64,000 nucleotides of DNA from Haemonchus contortus (taxonomy: Eukaryota; Nematoda; Chromadorea; Rhabditida; Trichostrongylidae). Both the position numbers and the translations under genes were made by a program. Below the pieces are notes generated by a model that was not told the DNA's origin, searched no databases, and saw only the letters and a program-made list of their open reading frames with translations. Of this stretch, positions 24,900 through 37,049 are shown piece after piece. The DNA lies in NCBI GenBank assembly GCA_000469685.2, contig LS997564.1, forward strand, positions 32,312,843 through 32,376,842, read 5' to 3'. How positions within the stretch are numbered: the stretch's first letter is position 1; the number at the start of each line of letters is the position of its first letter.

Positions 24900-26440
24900 G
24901 CCAGCGTACTCTCCGAGGTATAATTCTACTGGTCAAGTCCTTTCTCTACAACAGTTGTATGTGGTCAGTGTTTTATCCACTTCGAAGCTCTCACTACCCT
25001 CAAGCTTATTATCAGCTTTAAATCCTTCTTTGCAGCGTTGTGAGTCGATTGAGCCGTCAAACCATTCTTGGTCGTACTTTGGTCTTCAGCTTGTAGGCAC
25101 AGAGCATAGGGTGGGAATATCAGGCGTTACTTTCAGTCATACTATTTCCTAGAAGCATTTTCTTCTCATATTTCACGGAAAAGGCGTACAGATGACTGTT
25201 TCCTTCGAGGTAAGATCCTTCTCCTGTCTAACGTAACACCATGACCAATACTTAATTTAGTTCTCTTCTTCCTCATGATATCTATCCACATATCATGGGG
25301 AACTAAGAGGCTTGAGAAACGTTCGTTTGAGTCGATCCCTGAATTCTGTGAGCAGCAGCAGTTCCCTTCGGTATGTCCATGGTTGAAGTGGGGTGGAGTT
25401 CGCCGCCTTACAAATTTGAGTGAAGCCCTTCACATTTACGCCGTTTAATGCCCCAACATGCCTCGCTGCGAATGAGCCTTCGGTCAAATGCTCTCCATCC
25501 GCCTAGGCTCACTGTCGTCCTATGAATAACTATAAAATAGAACCTGAAAATTTTAAAATGAGATGTAATCATCTTCGCAATCAGATTCATGAACCACTTT
25601 TGACTAATAATACGTATGTTCGATGCTACCTGAGCCAGTGATGTCCTTTAAAAACGGAAATATGAGGTCAGCCAGAAAAGCAGCAATGCCTATAGAACTC
25701 GTCATAGAACTGCGACGGAACTTCTCACACTAACGAACACCTTTAGCAACCATTTGTGCTCCTTGTCAATCCACAATGAACAATTCGCAATGCCCTTCAC
25801 ACGTGGGAACGGTTCCACTATCGCAGATGTAGGGTAAATTTTATACTAGGAATGAAAAAAATGATTGACAAAGTCTCCGTGCAGTGCTTGATCAGTTTGC
25901 TGTTAGGGGCTAAAGCTCTCAATAACAACTCCAATTCATTCGATGTACCTGAGCGGGAGTTCTTCTTGACCTGTACGGAACTTTAGTTTGAAACCCCGAG
26001 CTAACCTCCCTTACACAAGTTTCCCAAAGTTAAACTCATGAACTTCTGGGCTGTAAATGACAAAGGAATTCATTTAAACGTCTACTCACATTATGAACAA
26101 CAACAATCTACATTCTCCTGTATCACATGTCGTCCCGTTGGTCATCATATTCCTCAAGCGGGCGCCAGTAAAGTTTCTATTCATCCGTGTAGTGAGCTAG
26201 AGGATCGTCCTCGCTCAAGGGACATTGGTTATAGCATTCCTTTGGTGCAGAGCTCTTTGAGTAGAAGCCTAACCATATTGCTGGCAGCCGTCCTGCTATT
26301 TGAAAAACACATGAAAATAAAAAATAAAAATAATAAAAAAATAAAAAGATCCTACAATTATTTTCAAAGAATCTTGACTTCCCACCTCCTTATCCTCCTT
26401 CAATGTGTGCATTTGTATGTTTTCTTGACAGCTTTTCAAG
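24900..26440. other. Spacer upstream of G2
   Basis: No gene supported. Near the left end the sequence is a diverged copy of 56800-57170. An A-rich stretch of AAAAT-type repeats lies at about 26310-26350. Open frames at 25293-25590 and 26038-26553 have no recognisable domain. Confidence 0.35.
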
Positions 26441-26443
26441 TAT

Positions 26444-26515
26444 GCAGTTCCAGTGTAAGGGATAGGAGCACGGTCCCCGGAAAGGACAAGTACGGGTTCG
26501 AGTCCCGTCCGAGCT
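26444..26515 (+). other. tRNA-like sequence with good T and anticodon arms
   Basis: ACGGG-TTCGAGT-CCCGT forms a perfect 5-bp T stem with a 7-nt loop and B-box. GTCC/GGAC encloses a 7-nt loop CCGGAAA that would place anticodon GGA (serine). A T-run follows, as a Pol III terminator would. However, the proposed 5' and 3' acceptor strands (GCAGTTC and CCGAGCT) do not pair and position 33 is C. It is probably a decayed tRNA or a tRNA-derived repeat. Confidence 0.4.
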
Positions 26516-26979
26516 TTTTCAATGTTTTTCGCCGAACGCGATCATTTTGGTGAAAACTGCTATCGTGAAAGTTTTTCCGTTGAAGAAAAGGCAGATGTGT
26601 GTTTCTACTGCCTCCAGTAATCGGAAATGAAGAGGCATTTTTGCATGCGGTAAGGATCACACTTGATTTCCCTTTAGTAATCCGTTCCACTTAATACTTC
26701 GATATACTCAACTGAAGAGTAACTACTGCAAATATTTCCACGACTCTTGAGACCGATAATTGGTCCATAGAATTTATGACCGGATCACCAAGATATCAAA
26801 CAAGCACGGAGAGAGAGCGCCAGATTGAAAGGTTAGTAGAGTCTTGTGAAATCCTAAACGAGTAGGTAGGAAAGGCTGCGAAATGGACTATGTGATCGCA
26901 GTGGTCAACAGGAAATACTGTAGGAGGAAGACTTATATCAAATACTTCCCTTTACGGAGTACAGTGTGTCGGGTGCAGC

Positions 26980-27264
26980 GGCTGCTTTCATAGTCCGCCG
27001 GCGTGGCCTACCGAGGGGGCCCTTTTAGGGAGAGGAAGGAGGCAGACGGTCGGTCGACGCGGTGGCGTCGCGCCCAAGCCCTTCGAAGGGCTGAAAACAA
27101 AGAAAAGCAAGATAAAAACCATTCGCATTTGCCCCGAAAAGGCTTATGCAAATGGTTTTTGACCTCGTTCTGCCGCTGTCTGCCTTCCTTCTCCCCCCTA
27201 GCATCCGTGTTCGCGCCTTACGGTGAAGTAACGAACAGCACGCCGGCGGACTATGAAAGCAGCC
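26980..27264. mobile_element. GGCTGC-family MITE (285 bp) with captured flank
   Basis: The ends are GGCTGCTTTCATAGTCCGCC and, inverted, GGCGGACTATGAAAGCAGCC. Near its right end the element carries an inverted copy (27208-27238) of the DNA immediately outside it (27264-27294), including CTGTTCGTTACTTCACCGTA. That outside DNA is homologous to ordinary unit sequence at 16660 and 47130, so the outside copy is the original. Another inverted pair, around CCATTCGCATTTGCC, lies inside. No clear 3-bp target duplication remains. Confidence 0.8.
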
Positions 27265-27299
27265 TGTTCGTTACTTCACCGTAATGCGCGAAACGGATT

Positions 27300-28430
27300 T
27301 CGCGATCGCTTCAGAACCAATGATCTCACTAACAGACTAATGACCAACACCGTGACTTCGACAAACTATAGGTTTAACCACCACCATCCGCGGCACGATG
27401 CGATACGAGAGCGATTCAGTAAGCCTTGACTGGAAGGTGCGCGGCCAGCCTTCTGTCGCCACTCAGCATCGCGGTAACAGTTCCGCCTTAATAAAGCCAT
27501 GCAAGAAGCTGCCCTTACTGACCAATGCTCATGTCAACTTTTCTATCATTGAAACATTTCAGTAGTTGCCTGGAGTAATAAGTTCGCTCAGGCCAACCTA
27601 TATCCACTGAAGCTCAGCGAGGGTTGGGCATGAAAATACGGATCTTTTGCATGGAAATTATAAGTGGGAGCGCTGAGGCAAAAAAGCTGGCTCGACCTCA
27701 ACGGCCCCATTTTACTTCTAAGGAAAATTTGTAGTTAAAAAGCGAGCTGACACACATAGGTAATGGCGTATAAAAAGCTCAGCATGCAGGAACTTCCATC
27801 GGCCAGATTCAACTTCTGTAAAACCTTCTCTCGGGTGCAGCCCCTCTCAGAAAAATCCGCTTCGCTACAACGCATGAATAAAGCCTCGAAAATGTTTTTT
27901 GACAGCAAGGAAACCTTCTCGATACTTCCACCCGAGCTTTTGCTTCACAGGCAACATGCTTCCTTCTTCTCTCGATATTCAGACTTGGGAACTTCGGTTG
28001 AGAATCTCTATTGTGAATGGGATAAAATTCAGCACCTGAAGAGCCCGCAGACAGTGCTACTTTTCTCATTAATGCTCTCCCCTTTCCATAAGAAGGTTTG
28101 GAACCTGTCTGAAGGAGCCAGAATTTTCGCATCCTTTCTAGCACAGTCTCCAGGCCCTTACCTTTAAAAAGTGTTAACACTGACCGATGTGGAAGCTAAA
28201 AATTCTTGTTGAGTAGGAGAAGCAGAAGTACAGGTCAGCCACTGAGATACCAAATAAAATTTATTCTAATCTTCTAAGAAAATAATGATTTACAGTAAAA
28301 CATTTCAAAAACGTCCGCGATTCAAAAGGTTTCGGTAATATGAATGGTGAGCGATTTCCGAGGCCATAGGGAATGCGAAGATAGTAACAAGTTGCCGCAA
28401 TCTTTGCGAAGATTTTTTGCTTTCTCGATT
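27300..28430. other. 3' flank of G3
   Basis: Homologous to the segments downstream of G2, G4, G5 and G6 (about 16.7-17.9, 36.2-37.0, 47.2-48.3 and 62.5-63.4 kb). Open frames such as 27763-28167 (+) and 27809-28180 (-) are not kept in those copies, so I treat the segment as non-coding flank. Confidence 0.45.
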
Positions 28431-28431
28431 T

Positions 28432-31400
28432 CTATGGCTTCTGTAGAACAGCCACACCAGGATAAAAACGTCTAAAAGAGTTTGTATAGAGGAGAAAAGC
28501 TTGGAAGTGGCATATGGTTGTGAAAAACGACTAACTCGCAGTTCGTGTTACTGTGGTATTCCCACTGGTTCGTCTTAGGATCAAAAACTTCAACCGATTT
28601 ATCACCATTTCCATCTATAGCATACAGTTTTCCATTGACTGCAGCCAGTCCTAACTGGAAACAACGCAACTTCGCATTGGCAAAAATAGATAACGAGAGT
28701 TTAAGGGAATACAGCTGACATACACCAATTCGGCTACAGCTCATATCAGCCAACGAAGTCCACTTATTAGTCCGAGGGTCGTACTTCTCAGAAGAGCTAA
28801 GCCGCTCTGAATGTTCGTTGAATCCACCCGCTGCATACAATTCGCTAGAGAGCACTGCAGAACCATGACTATTTCGAGCTGCTAGCATGGGACAAACCTC
28901 TTCCCATCTACCGACTCTTGGGTCGAACCTGAAACATGAGAGTGGATGTTTTCATGTCTTTTCGAATGCATTCTAAAATTTGTTCTTGATCCCACAGGAC
29001 CATTGTAAGCGCAAAAAAATCAGTTCCTATGGACGGCTTCCAAATAATCCGTGCCAATTCATCGGGAAAACTGTACTGTTGTTCCCCTCTCCTGATTCTG
29101 AATATCGAGGAGGTACAGTACTCCTACATGACCTGAATTGAGTGTTTAATGAGTTCCTTTCAAAGGCTCTCGAGGATAACAGTCTACTTCCAACTTCAGT
29201 GAGGGATAGTTTACGGAACCTTGACCACTCGAAGTGCTGATTGACATCATGTATATGTAGCTACTTTAGAATTACCGTACAAGACAATCATGATTTTTGG
29301 CCCTATTTTAGATTGCTTTTCACAAGTGTAGTCCTCTTCTAATTGTTTCGCAAGAGCAATTGAAGATATTGAAATGCTGAGAAACTCTGCTCAAAGCAGT
29401 ACAGTGTCAACAGGTTGAAACTCACCCACCTTTCTACGGTATTGAGAACAGCACCATTACTGTCCCCTCCCACTGCGTAGATGCAACCATCTAATACGGA
29501 GACAGAATGACCACGTCTACATGAACCCATAGGTGCCACAGAGGTCCACTGATTTCGCCGAACGTCATAGCTGAAGCGACATCGCGGAATTCATTGCATG
29601 CGCTAGGCGATTAAACCCGCCCTTACCGTTCAACAATGTCTACGCTTTCACCACAGAGAGCCACACAGCCGCCAATTGCATAAAAATGATCGTCAAGAGC
29701 AGCTACATCCAGCAAAAAATCGACCAGTAGGACAGGGAGGGACGTCAGACATCCACTGGTCAGTGACAGGATCATATCTGAAAGAGATACATTGAGAAAA
29801 ACTAAATAAACTAAAACGCAATAGCGGACTCAAACTGACACTGAGTTAGGATTTATTCAAAGATAATACTATAAAAAACAACTTCCAGTCAAAGCTGCTC
29901 CGCTTATCATATGGAAAAAGTACCTCTCAAAGTTGTTCATAAACTCGAACGGACCAAGGCCATGCACAGCGTAAATGAACCCGTGGACAACAGCAACGCT
30001 TCGATGGAACCTTAGAGAATACAACCCTTTTCGAGATGATACGCACATATTGGAACAATGTTGTACCTAAACAGCTTCAAAGGAGCAACGTACTGCTATA
30101 CAGAATAAGCATCTTCAAGATCCAGACGTTCGACACTCCTCTTGCCACCTCCACCCACTGAAGTTGTTCATTTCAAAACAAGAGCATTGATTTTCTACAG
30201 AGACGTATAGCCAGAGAAAACCACTATGGAAGTCATCATGGAGAGAAAAGATCCCGTTAGAGCTTCCCTTCGTGGCAGTACGACAAGAAAAAATTCACGA
30301 AACTTTTGTTAAGCCTCATACCAACATAGATTACTTCAGCAGCCGCTCCACGAGCTCGAGTGCGTTTCTCTTTCACATTCGAACATTCAAGGGTAGAAAA
30401 TTGAAGAATTAGGTCATTCTGAAACTTGATCCAGTTGTAATCGTAGCGAACATTGCTCATGACAAATCTAAAACCTAAACTGTCAAGAGTAGCCTTCTAA
30501 CGAAACTTCTAGACCTTCGCTTGGTCGACGAGATTATGGCAGGTGGAGTCAGCCATCACAAGCGCATTTCTACTTACTGTATTAACGAGAAACTCCGGCC
30601 GACAAAGAGCAAAGCGTACGTGCTCCAACAACTGCAAATGTTGAATAAAACTCAGTACCTGAAGAATATCCGGGCTTTTACCTTCGGTAGCAACTGCTTC
30701 CGAGACGATAAATCAAACTCAACCCATTGGAGAATTGCTGTGAATACCTGAAGTCACACTCGTCGGTAACATACTTTGATGAAAATAACACGCAGAAAAC
30801 ACCTAGAAGGAGCCTAGGGTTTCAATAAGGCTGGCACGCTACCTCCTCTTCAGAACGTACAACGAGCTCTTCACTCGATATAAATTGAACCAACTGATGT
30901 ACTGGAAGCCGGTAAAACTCTTCAGTATCAATAATATCCTGAAAAAAAGCAAAGCATTTGTGAAGGAGGCTTCAAAAGCAGAATTTGGCTACCTGGAAAT
31001 TCTTCAAGATGTAATTATCAGCATAACGAACAAGCTTTCGACAGGAGTGAATCTCAGCAAATTCTCGGACTCCCAGGCAATTCGACGGGCGCAACTGCCT
31101 CTTGAGGAACTTGCAACAAGCTTCCTGCGCATTCATTGAGACAGTTATGATACCATTCATATGAAGCTCTTGAACACAGTGGATTACTGTACACTTCAAC
31201 AATCTGACCTTTATTTCGTTCAAGTGAAGCAGGCAAGCTGCGTGCAGTATGCTCGGAGCATTTATGCCGTCAATTCGGATCTTGCCACCATAGCAGAAAT
31301 TGATCAGAGCATCAAGCGCTGGCGCTTCGACATCGAGCATTTCTACTTCTTCTAAAAGAAAAATTGTTAGAACTTTTCCAGCAACGCATATCCCGCTTTT

Positions 31401-32765
31401 TACGAACGTACGCTGCCGAGATTTAAGCATTTCACAAGTGAACATGGCTTTAAAGTAATCTTAATAGGCAGCGAGAACGACTTGATGGGCGTTGATTCGC
31501 ACTCCCTGCAAAATCTGACATAAAGATACACTCGATCATCACATTTCGCTGCCTACCTCAGCGACCAGCGTCACATCACAAAAGCGACAACCATCACGTA
31601 GCTCTGCGAGCTTAGCGACCAGGGAGCGATTGTGAATTTCGCTCTAAACAAAGGGATTTTCGTTGAGAAAAATCCAAATGGAGGCGGGCTCGCACGTCTA
31701 GACCACATTAAGCCGATCTTTCTAAAACGGCTGAGAATGTGAGAATGAAAACCGTTCTCTTTAATTAACGCTTCAATGGGTAAATCCTCATTTAAGCGGA
31801 CGCTCCTCCGGAATGGCAAAGTTCCACGTATAATCCCCGACATCGCAATATCAGCCATTCCCTAGCAGCGCTCACCAATGCTCTTGACGGAAAGTCTAAA
31901 CATTGGAGTGGGAACTAAAATTGAGATCTGTTTCAATTGAAGCAGACTGTAGTGAACTCCTTGGCAAAGGATAAGCTGATTTCATTCATATGACATAGAG
32001 GACTTCGCACAGGACGTTGTCCCCCTGGGCACTAACTGAGTAACTCATGGAACCTCCTTAAGAAAATGAGCTCAATTCACGCACCTTAGCGCAGCTTGGC
32101 CTTATTCGGTTAAGATAGGGCGTGCTCTTGTGAAGCACTCTTCAATAGAGGTACATAGCAAGTTTGGGGCTAGGGCCGACTCAGCGGAAATGGTTGGGTG
32201 AAGTACCTAACGGTCACTTTAGTGTGAAGATATCCGAATCTTATAGTATTCCCAATCCAAACTCTGTACCAATACTGAATCTACGGCTAGGATACATTGG
32301 GAGATGAGGTTGCCATTTAGGAACATTCCAAGCTTCAGGGCCCTCCTCGAGATAGTAACATAAGTAAAAATTCAGTCCTCACCTCGAATTCGAAAACATC
32401 TTCCACATCACTACCTGTCAGAAGCGAACGGGCCAACTCCATGCTTCCTGCTATTCCTGGTTTCACAATGGTCTTCAACTTTCGTAGGAGATATTTTAAC
32501 AGGGCAATATCTGGACTAGGAACATTGAGGTAGAAAGTTGCCGAGTCGGGTTACTTTATTGCTCGAAGAATCAAAAATATAACGCGGCAGAATGGTTTTC
32601 AAAGTCGTGGTATATTCCGGAAGAGATCTTACCTGCAATGTTCAGTTTATATTTGAAAGAAGAAAAGACTGGCAAAGCCAATAACTGGCCCATACGGAGC
32701 AGTGGAACGTCAAGATGACAACCAAATACAGGACGGTACCAGACTGGAAGATCAATGCAGATCCT
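28432..32765 (-). pseudogene. KLHL-type BTB-BACK-Kelch pseudogene G3
   Basis: Exon plan as in G4 and G5. An upstream exon at 32633-32765 joins in phase to 32383-32510 (internal ATG at 32442). BTB exons span about 31.57-31.21 kb, BACK exons 31.14-30.51 kb and kelch exons 30.2-28.5 kb. The terminal exon is 28432-28471, ending GVAVLQKP-stop. Three lesions are visible. A TAA replaces the serine codon in AAYSDYF of the BTB domain (31461-31463). A TAG replaces the tryptophan of the first kelch blade (30096-30098; WQYVAP becomes stop-QYVAP). An extra T sits in a T run of the third blade (about 29713-29719). Blade glycines are also eroded (YAIDGN, YAVHG). Two nonsense codons make loss of function likely. 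Confidence 0.8.
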
Positions 32766-32799
32766 CTGAAATGTAAAAGGACATGTTGATCGACGGGAT

Positions 32800-34065
32800 T
32801 GCGCAATGGCCTGGGTCCAACCTATTCCAAACGACATACTGTATGGGCTGCACTTATGATGAAATCCCTTTTTGACCCTTCTGACCTCTTTTGGGGGTGG
32901 GGGTCCAGTACTACGTACAATCAGCTGTTATTCCACAAAATTTTCGTAAACTGACACACGGCAGTCGCGTGAAGAGCCTTCAATCCTGAGTGGGCCGGCG
33001 ACGACATGGTTTCGATACCATCCGTTTTATATCTTCCTCGCAGCGATAAATGTCGATCGTGGTCAGTATATAATCCACGACGGAAAGGTACACTTCACGT
33101 GTTTGGCTAATTGGGTAGAATAGTCGCAGTTCAACTTTATTTAGGACTACACGATGAAATATCGAGGCCGACCAATCTTTCTGTTAATGTTTCCCATGCA
33201 GTGCAGTATTCGGATTAGGTAACAGGTTCAGTCGGCTCACGTTATGGCTATCGAAGCCCACTAAATGGCTAGATTGAGATGTATGGCACGAAATACGGGA
33301 AATTTCACTGATGAAGAATATTCAAAAATGGGAGCGCGAAGGGTGTATATGTAGATAGGTTGGTGATAGTGGCCAAACTATTACTTCTAAGGAGAGGCTA
33401 GTTCGGCGATCAACTGGAGCATGTGGATAGATATGAAGGCGCTCAATTCCCTGGGGACTTCTTTGACAGTTGAGTTCAACTTCTGTAAATTGAAATACTT
33501 CTCATGAATGAACCGCTCTCCGAAAAATCCAACTGAAAAGAACGGACGGCGTCATCTGAACTGAATGGCTCTTCAGTTTGGGCAAGGCTACAACGCTCAT
33601 GGGCAATCTGAGTTTCTCCTTCGCTGAAGAAGTCTTTTTCCGGAGGATGCTCAGTCCAAAAGGAAGTTTGCGTTCAACACAGCTCCGAAGATAATCAGAT
33701 TCAAAGCCCGTCGTTTCCCGAGCACAATACCTCCTCAGAAGCCATTTCCTTGGTCAAAGTCTCTCATCTCTAACTTTTTGCCTTCTACATTTCATTAAGA
33801 ATATGAAATCTTAGGTTTATACACAGGCAATGCTGAATGGCCTCGGTCCCTTACTACTCCCTTACTTCCCCATGCTCTTCGAATTTGAACCTCTTCCCTG
33901 TCCCTTCCCTACAAGGCAAAGGACACAACTTTTGACGAAATGTTTCTATCAGACAGAATTCAGGAATCCTTGGACTATTGGTAGTAAAAACCTCGGGTTT
34001 GGTAAAAGGGGGTGAATAAGGCGTGTGCTTTACTGCTGAGCTATGTAACTTCATCGTATCGAGTA
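32800..34065. other. Spacer between G3 and G4 units
   Basis: The proximal part aligns with the region upstream of G1; the rest aligns loosely with 15.1-15.7 and 45.8-46.3 kb (for example GATTCAAAGCCCGTCGT near 33700). No frame is shared between these copies, so no gene is called. Confidence 0.4.
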
Positions 34066-34071
34066 TATATA

Positions 34072-35862
34072 CTGGGTGACCCATATGAAGTGTGACGGGC
34101 AAGAAAAAAATCGACTTATGGGCTTCTGGGCTGGAGGATGAACGCGATGAACGTCAGCTGAACCTCTCAGCAGGGTAGGGCACCAGCCCACTGCGCAAAA
34201 AAGACGCTGCAACGTTGTGAAACCACGCTTCCGGGTTTTTGGACGAAGTAGGTTTGACCTTCACATTTCCCGATCTCAATCCTTTGGATTTTGCTGTATG
34301 GACGATTCTGGAGCAAAAAGCCTGCGCTTTCAAACACAAGTCTTTGGACCCTCTGAAAAAAAGCTCTCTTGTACAGGGTGTCCCAAAATTATTTGCGCCG
34401 ATTTATAGCAATATATTTGAAACTTCTCAACTGCGAAAGACGATGGAATTTCTATGCACGCTAGCTAACACTATGTGCTACAACATGCTGAAGTCGCATT
34501 TCAAAATATCCCCCGTGAGCGCGAATAGAAGTCAAAGTTTGCTTTCGACTTGATCGCATGTGGCACGCAGGTATCCCTCTCCATTTCTTCCCAGCCGTCC
34601 TCCAGCTTTTGCATTCTAGGACTCCAAACTGGGATTGCAAACTCGACAGGTCCTCTTCCAACCAGGGACCATTCGTGGGATTCAGTGAATCAAGTTCTGG
34701 AAAATAGGATGACCATTCCTCTTCACCAATGAAGTCGGGCAGCTGTCGTCGGCACCACTCGCGGGCAAACTTGGCATTGTGGGCTGGAGTAGCGTCCTGC
34801 CGGAAGGAGTAAGAGATGTTTCAAAAAACGTAATCGGAACAATGTTTTATTTACTTCCATTAGTACGCCGTTTGAGTACTGGTCTTGGTCAATTTTCACG
34901 CCTGCACCGAAGAAACCACGAGCGGCTTACCCTTGCCAGTGATTTCCTCGAAAAACATCATTTTACTGTTCTGATAACAACCTTTTTGTGAGATATTACA
35001 CGCTGGATGTTTCTTTCCGGAACGCGAACGTTTTGGTTGTTGAGGAATGGCTTTATCATGAAAAATTTCTTGACCAGAGAATACGACGAAGGGTTGCGTG
35101 TCACCACTTCCGACTTTCTGCATTTTTGGCCCTGCAGTATCTGTTGAGATCGGAATTGAAGCGAAATTTCTGCATACGATAGGAACGGCAGTGAAGCTTC
35201 TGCATGACATTCTTCCATCGCGATAACTCCTGTAAGCCGTGCCCGTTGACTTCCTTTTGATGGGTCACCCAGGATCCCGACCGATTGGCAGACGGACCAT
35301 TTTAATAGTACTATCTTCAGAAACACTCTACCTTTCTATCTTTCCTGGTTTGTCTCTGATTCAATCTTCTTTTCTATATCGTTTAATAGCCTCCTATACA
35401 GTTATTAGAAAAATCCCAAAGAATTTCATAACGCCCTTCCTCTTTTCGCGCGTCATTGATTGCAAGTGGCATTGAGTGAGCCTCCTCCATCTGAAAGATA
35501 ATGGAAGTTCCACATCAGCAACCATGCATATTGCAAGGAAACCTTCTTGTGCAACTAATTAATAACAGGTAATGTAAATTTGGTAGGTTATTTCTACCTT
35601 AAAAATTACTGAACTTTGGCGCAAATAATTTTGGGACACCCTGTAGAAGCGTGGGATGAAAACGATTGCGCGCATTCTTGAAAACTTCCGAAAGAGGTTG
35701 GATGTTTGCACTAAAGCGAAAGATGGTCATTCTGCATGTGGGATGTGATATGTTGTTTTACAATTTTGTGATGATTGTATAGGAGTAATAGTTTCCTATT
35801 TAGTTTGATTTGTATAATTTTGATGCTAGTTTTCTGCGTCACACTTCATGTGGATCTCCCTG
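34072..35862 (+). mobile_element. Mariner relic split by a second mariner
   Basis: The ends CTGGGTGACCCATATGAAGT and, inverted, CAGGGAGATCCACATGAAGT are imperfect terminal repeats bounded by TA. Plus-strand translation around 34260-34370 gives FPDLNPLDFAVW, the catalytic-domain signature of mariner transposases. The C-terminal continuation (AWDEND..., then KAKDGH in a shifted frame) resumes at about 35646 after the inner element. Only about 520 bp of original element remain, so most of the transposase is deleted. Confidence 0.8.
34374..35643 (-). mobile_element. Nested mariner-like element (1270 bp), decayed transposase
   Basis: Perfect inverted ends (CAGGGTGTCCCAAAATTATT on both) are flanked by TA at 34372-34373 and 35644-35645. 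The minus strand encodes transposase remnants in several frames: a block around 34970-35250 and, near 34700-34800, QDATPAHNAKFAREWC followed by a degraded PELDSLNP, matching the second catalytic D region and the SPDLNPLD motif of mariner transposases. Several stops and frame changes show it is dead. It inserted into the outer mariner, so it is the younger of the two. Confidence 0.85.
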
Positions 35863-35869
35863 TATATCC

Positions 35870-37049
35870 TTCCAGCAACCATTGCCCTGCCAGGTAACTT
35901 AGCCTTCGAATGACGCCTTTAGCCAGAGCGATTTCTGTCAAAACAGTATCTGAATGAAGCATTAATGGGGTGTACAGTAGAATTGATTACCGGCAAGTTA
36001 ATAACTTAACAACAACAATATGAGTAAGAAAAATCCAAAAGCCCCAATCAGTTATCAATTCGAAGCCTTCCGGATGGGAGGGAACCAGCCGTCTACATTT
36101 TTGTAACAATCAACCTCAACAAGAAAAAGTGATGCGTTTCTAAGTGGGACGAATGCTGAGGAAAAAAAACTTCAGCAAAGTTGGTGGGGCAGGTGTAATT
36201 GTGCATCGAAGTAAAAGGATATCATTGATACTCCAGCCGTACTGTACAGAAAGTAACTACTGGCATACCTCCGCGATTCTTGCAGCCAATAACAGGTCCT
36301 TAAGAATTCATGTTGGCTGGATCGCCAAGATGATAGCACAACACGGAAAGGGTTCTAAATTGCAGGAAATTGTCATCAGTTAGATTAAGTTTCTGTAGAA
36401 TTTAATCTCATGGAAGTCTTATCAGAAGATCCCGTTTTATTACAACCTATTACTTGGGGTCATGATATCTTTTGAAGGCGAGGGAAACCCTCTTGATACT
36501 CCTGACCGAACTTTAATTTTGTAGGCAACATGCTTCTCCTTTCGATATCAAGGCGTCGCTTGCCTTCAATTTGCTGGAGAGTTTCTATTGTGAAAAGAAT
36601 AAAGATCATTCATCTGAAGAACCTTCCAGTACCGATAAGGGGAAAAGGCCCGTAGACGATGTTAGTTTCTACTTCATCGATGCTGTGGCCTTCCCATAAA
36701 CAAGTTGTATATTTTGGCCTGAAGGAACATGAATCCCTCCTAGCACACTTAACAGTCCTGTACTTTATGGAACTATTCAGATTGACTAAATTGGAAGATA
36801 GAAAATTTTTATTAAATAACCACTCAGCATGAGCAGAAATACAGGCCAGCCTCGCAAAAACAGGACGAATTTTACTGATTGATCTTTAGAGAAAAATAAT
36901 CATTCGAAATGAACCTCCACTGGGAAGGTTCTTGATTTCCAAAGTCTTAGTTACATAAATGGTCAGCGATATCCGAATCAAAAAGAAATACTAAGATAGG
37001 AAACAGGATGCTGCGACCTTCGACAAAACTTTCTTTGTTATCTTGATTT
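35870..37049. other. 3' flank of G4
   Basis: Collinear with the 3' flanks of G2 and G5 (AAGTTAATAACTTAACAACA near 35995 matches 16287 and 46450). No conserved frame was found. Confidence 0.4.

Larger units (their letters stand above)
15200..24900. repeat. Segmental duplication, copy A (unit of G2)
   Basis: This interval is near-identical by eye to about 45840-56800 (copy B), including gene G2/G5, its 3' flank and its upstream flank. The copies are in the same orientation and about 30.6 kb apart at their left ends, with G3 and G4 in between. Differences are mainly transposon insertions and small indels. Divergence rises sharply beyond about 24.85 kb. Confidence 0.85.
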
